Part shown: in pieces, positions 61,587-64,000 of the stretch | How positions within the stretch are numbered: position 1 is the first letter of the stretch | Layout of the letters: each line of letters opens with the position of its first letter | Assembly (NCBI GenBank): GCA_025642065.1 | Contig: JAODUP010000045.1 | Location: 482,001-546,000, forward strand | DNA length: 64,000 nt | Source: Paralvinella palmiformis | Taxonomy: Eukaryota > Annelida > Polychaeta > Terebellida > Alvinellidae | Direction: 5' to 3' | Program-made: the position numbers and the translations under genes | Notes under the pieces: generated by a model | What the model was told of the DNA's origin: nothing | Seen by the model: the letters and a program-made list of their open reading frames with translations, nothing else | The model's database searches: none

Positions 61587-62586
61587 TGTGCTATTGGTTA
61601 GGCTACAGAGATACAACCTCAGGTGCCAGACCTGCAGTTTCCATTACTGTCTTACATAATGGGTTTGGGAGTTGCATTACTTTCCATAAATATTAGAAAC
61701 TAACAAAGAATCTTCTGCTCTTTTTTGTCATCAGTACATCCTATGCGAGTGCCAGTACTCGACAAATAGTAAATCATGTATAAAAGAGAATTGATGAACT
61801 ATATTATAATCTATAATACTATTTGATGGTAGTGCCACTGATTAGGATCAACAGTGTCACAATTGAGAAACCATCCAACAAGTTTTTATTAGTGAGAATA
61901 TTAACTTTAATGTACTTAGTTTACATCTAGAATCAATACCACATCTTCAGATACAAAAGTTAAGCATCTTTTTCAAAGAAACTTAATCAAATGATAACTG
62001 AATTAAATAGTATTTGCTAAGGTTATTTCTTGATTAGCGTGACCATTTTATGTTCATGCCAGTTCAATCAGTTGCGATCAAAACTAACTCTAAAACTTGA
62101 ATCCAGCTAATGGTGGTTATAAAAACAGTTTTATTAACAGATTTAATCAAAAATTTCTTATTATTGTGTAAAATATGTATTTTTTAAATTATCATAAATA
62201 TTTTTATAATAATTATTTAAAAATAATTTTATGACATAGATGCAGTTAATCTAAGATGGCGGAGCTTGTCTTACTTATTAGCTATTGTAATTCTTAATTA
62301 TCAACAATATCCACCACGTTGAAAGTACATAGAGGTAGCAGCATTTTGACAAGACATGTTGAAGACGAAAAACAGAAATAAATTTACATCAGTTTGTACT
62401 ATTACAGGAATGTGATGCTGCCATGAAATCCATGAAGTAAGGTGACGAGGGACAATGTCTGTAGATCAATAGCAACAGACAAGACATGCCTGAAGTTGAC
62501 CTGGAAATTGCATTCAAACTAGGACTGTGTTCTTTCCGTATGACTCTGAAGTACAAAGTAATTAATAAAATTAACTAATAACCCAC

Positions 62587-62742
62587 CTGACAGATCTTGA
62601 TGCATGGCGGACACAAAATCTTTCCTAGATGGAGCCACATGTCTGACAAAGCACTAATCTGGAGCTCCTGTCCCTCATGATAGCAGCGATATTCCTTCCC
62701 ATCGGCTATAATAATTAGGCCAGTATCTGCTGAACACTTGTA
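62587..62742 (-). CDS. Leishmanolysin-like peptidase, penultimate exon
   Basis: This exon of exactly 52 codons lies between CTCTACAG| and CAG|GTGGGT. It encodes YKCSADTG ... EYRCYHEGQELQI followed by LHLGKILCPPCIKICQ. The cysteine pattern and the G-I-x-CP-C-x3-C end are those of the C-terminal domain of M8 (leishmanolysin/invadolysin) peptidases. Phase 0 at both ends fits the next exon. Identification rests on this domain alone, so another cysteine-rich secreted protein remains possible. Confidence 0.6.
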
Positions 62743-63844
62743 CTGTAGAGAGTCAATGGTAGTTAATAAACATATTTAAGTTACCTAAATACAACAAAGT
62801 CACCTACATTATACAGTATTAACACAAATACTCTAATATTAGTACATTTACTGTAAGAGATAATACATTTTTAATAAAATATTAGTTTACACAAATTTAT
62901 AGAACTGCTATAAACTGATGCTATTATAGGTTCTAATAACTTTGATCCTTATTTTATATGTCACTGAAAATCATGACAGAGGTCCACACAGACATACATC
63001 TTTATTGACATTGTTTTCAAGTAGGTACTTATAACCTGAATATTTCATTAAATTAAGACCCAACCACATAATAACAATAATAATAATAATAACAAAACAC
63101 ATTTAAAACAGAAATGATTCAGACAGAATGGTTGTGATTTGTATTCAACAATACATCTGTCCTCCCTGTTTACAATTTTGGCAAACAACCAAAAGTTTTT
63201 AACAGTAAATAGACAAAATATATAAAGAAAAGACCTTTTAGTACAGATCATAAACTTGCTATTAATTTTAAAACAAAATGTGTGCCTCACTCAGCAGTTG
63301 TGCTGTTAGAGAACAAGTCAACACTGTGTTTAGCCTCTATGTATCAGTGATATTAAACGTCAAGCTTAACTTGTAGATACATTTCATATCTTACACTTTT
63401 GAAGTAATTAACAAAAATGTGCATTTTGGAGAAGAAAATCACAAAACAAATCAATGCCAGACAGATATTTGACATCAACTGTACTCCCACAAAAATGTTG
63501 TGTATAACAGTATGATAGTTAAGATGCCCCAATCAAATCAACAAGCTTATATAACCTATAGATTCTGAGAAAGCCAAATATAATTTCATGGACATATCTG
63601 GCCAAGCTACTATTACCATATTGCCTCTAAGTTGTGGAAAAGGAGACAGGGAAGTATATATTAATGTAATGTTATGCTGTATAATGTGTGCGTGTGTTCT
63701 AGCCATGTCATATATGCCATGAGCACCGAAGAAGATGAATAAATCATCGGGATGATAAATCAGGGTACTGAATGCTGCAGAGAAATATCTTTATATCGTT
63801 AATAATTTTCCATTCTACAATTTACCTGCCAGTCTATGTTTTTC
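62743..63844. other. Intron of the leishmanolysin-like gene, no exon seen
   Basis: The next upstream exon was not found. The minus-strand frame at 63048-63290 is AT-rich and not cysteine-patterned. An (AAT/AAC)n stretch lies near 63072-63095. Confidence 0.35.
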
Positions 63845-64000
63845 CAGACATGGGGTCAGTTCAATTCCAGAATTGGAATTGATTATTTAAAAAGAAATGG
63901 AATTGATAAATTTGGAATTGGAATTGAAGTTTCCTACAAAAAATCCACAAATTAATTTACGGTACCATTAAATATTTTAATTCAGAAATATTTCTTCCAT
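63845..64000. mobile_element. Second hAT-like element of the 32.6-kb family, cut by the window edge
   Basis: It starts CAGACATGGGGTCAGTTC, and then GGAATTGGAATTGA-type repeats and CCACAAATTAATTTAC ... TTCAGAAATATTTCTTCC follow the 33.7-33.86 kb sequence. It passes directly from the left-end repeats to the TTATTTAAAAA block without the 1-kb insertion present in the other copy. Confidence 0.78.

Noticed and set aside
63048..63290. Minus-strand frame as a further leishmanolysin-like exon
   Set aside because: It lacks the cysteine spacing and catalytic motifs, and no good acceptor and donor bracket it.

Overview
The window is eukaryotic, AT-rich nuclear DNA from an animal. Its genes have introns with GT/AG borders and animal domain architectures (BTB plus C2H2 zinc fingers, BTB-BACK-Kelch, TMEM60, GT10 fucosyltransferase, a leishmanolysin-like C-terminus). 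It is full of (TA)n and (CA)n microsatellites, tRNA-headed SINEs, LINE remnants and several classes of DNA-transposon fossil. This mix best fits a lophotrochozoan, probably a mollusc. That placement is inference, not proof.

Layout: 1.3-7.9 kb (minus) holds most of a BTB zinc-finger gene. Six exons splice in frame and encode a BTB domain, a basic linker and twelve complete C2H2 fingers plus a thirteenth cut by the last visible splice site. At 8.2-9.2 kb lies a pogo/Tigger-like transposon fossil. At 11.07-11.48 kb (plus) is TMEM60, split by a one-base frame change. At 11.7-12.7 kb is a cluster of about 30-bp palindromic repeats. From 13 to 24.8 kb there is mobile-element debris: a LINE, PIF/Harbinger, SINEs and a very long (CA)n(TA)n tract. 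At 25.1-26.5 kb (plus) is an unrecognised two-exon gene whose second exon carries two overlapping open frames.

From 27 to 44.4 kb there is more accessory DNA. Its highlights are a hAT-like short element carrying a nested insertion (32.6-34.0 kb), a fucosyltransferase pseudogene split by a foldback transposon with a perfect 9-bp target duplication (36.2-37.9 kb), a decayed Tc1-like transposase (39.2-40.2 kb), and an unrecognised gene fossil in three staggered frames (41.4-41.9 kb). At 44.9-46.8 kb (plus) is an intact, intron-free kelch-like gene with a long 3' UTR. From 49 to 60 kb there are mostly repeats, including one complete SINE with a 14-bp target duplication. At 61.4-62.7 kb (minus) are the last two exons of a leishmanolysin-like gene that extends beyond the right edge. 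The window ends inside a second copy of the 32.6-kb hAT-like family.

The genes do not form a functional cluster. The likely intact ones (the zinc-finger gene, the kelch-like gene, the leishmanolysin-like gene and perhaps TMEM60) are unrelated housekeeping or regulatory loci separated by transposon-rich DNA. No bacterial features, CRISPR arrays, rRNA genes or convincing free-standing tRNA genes were seen.
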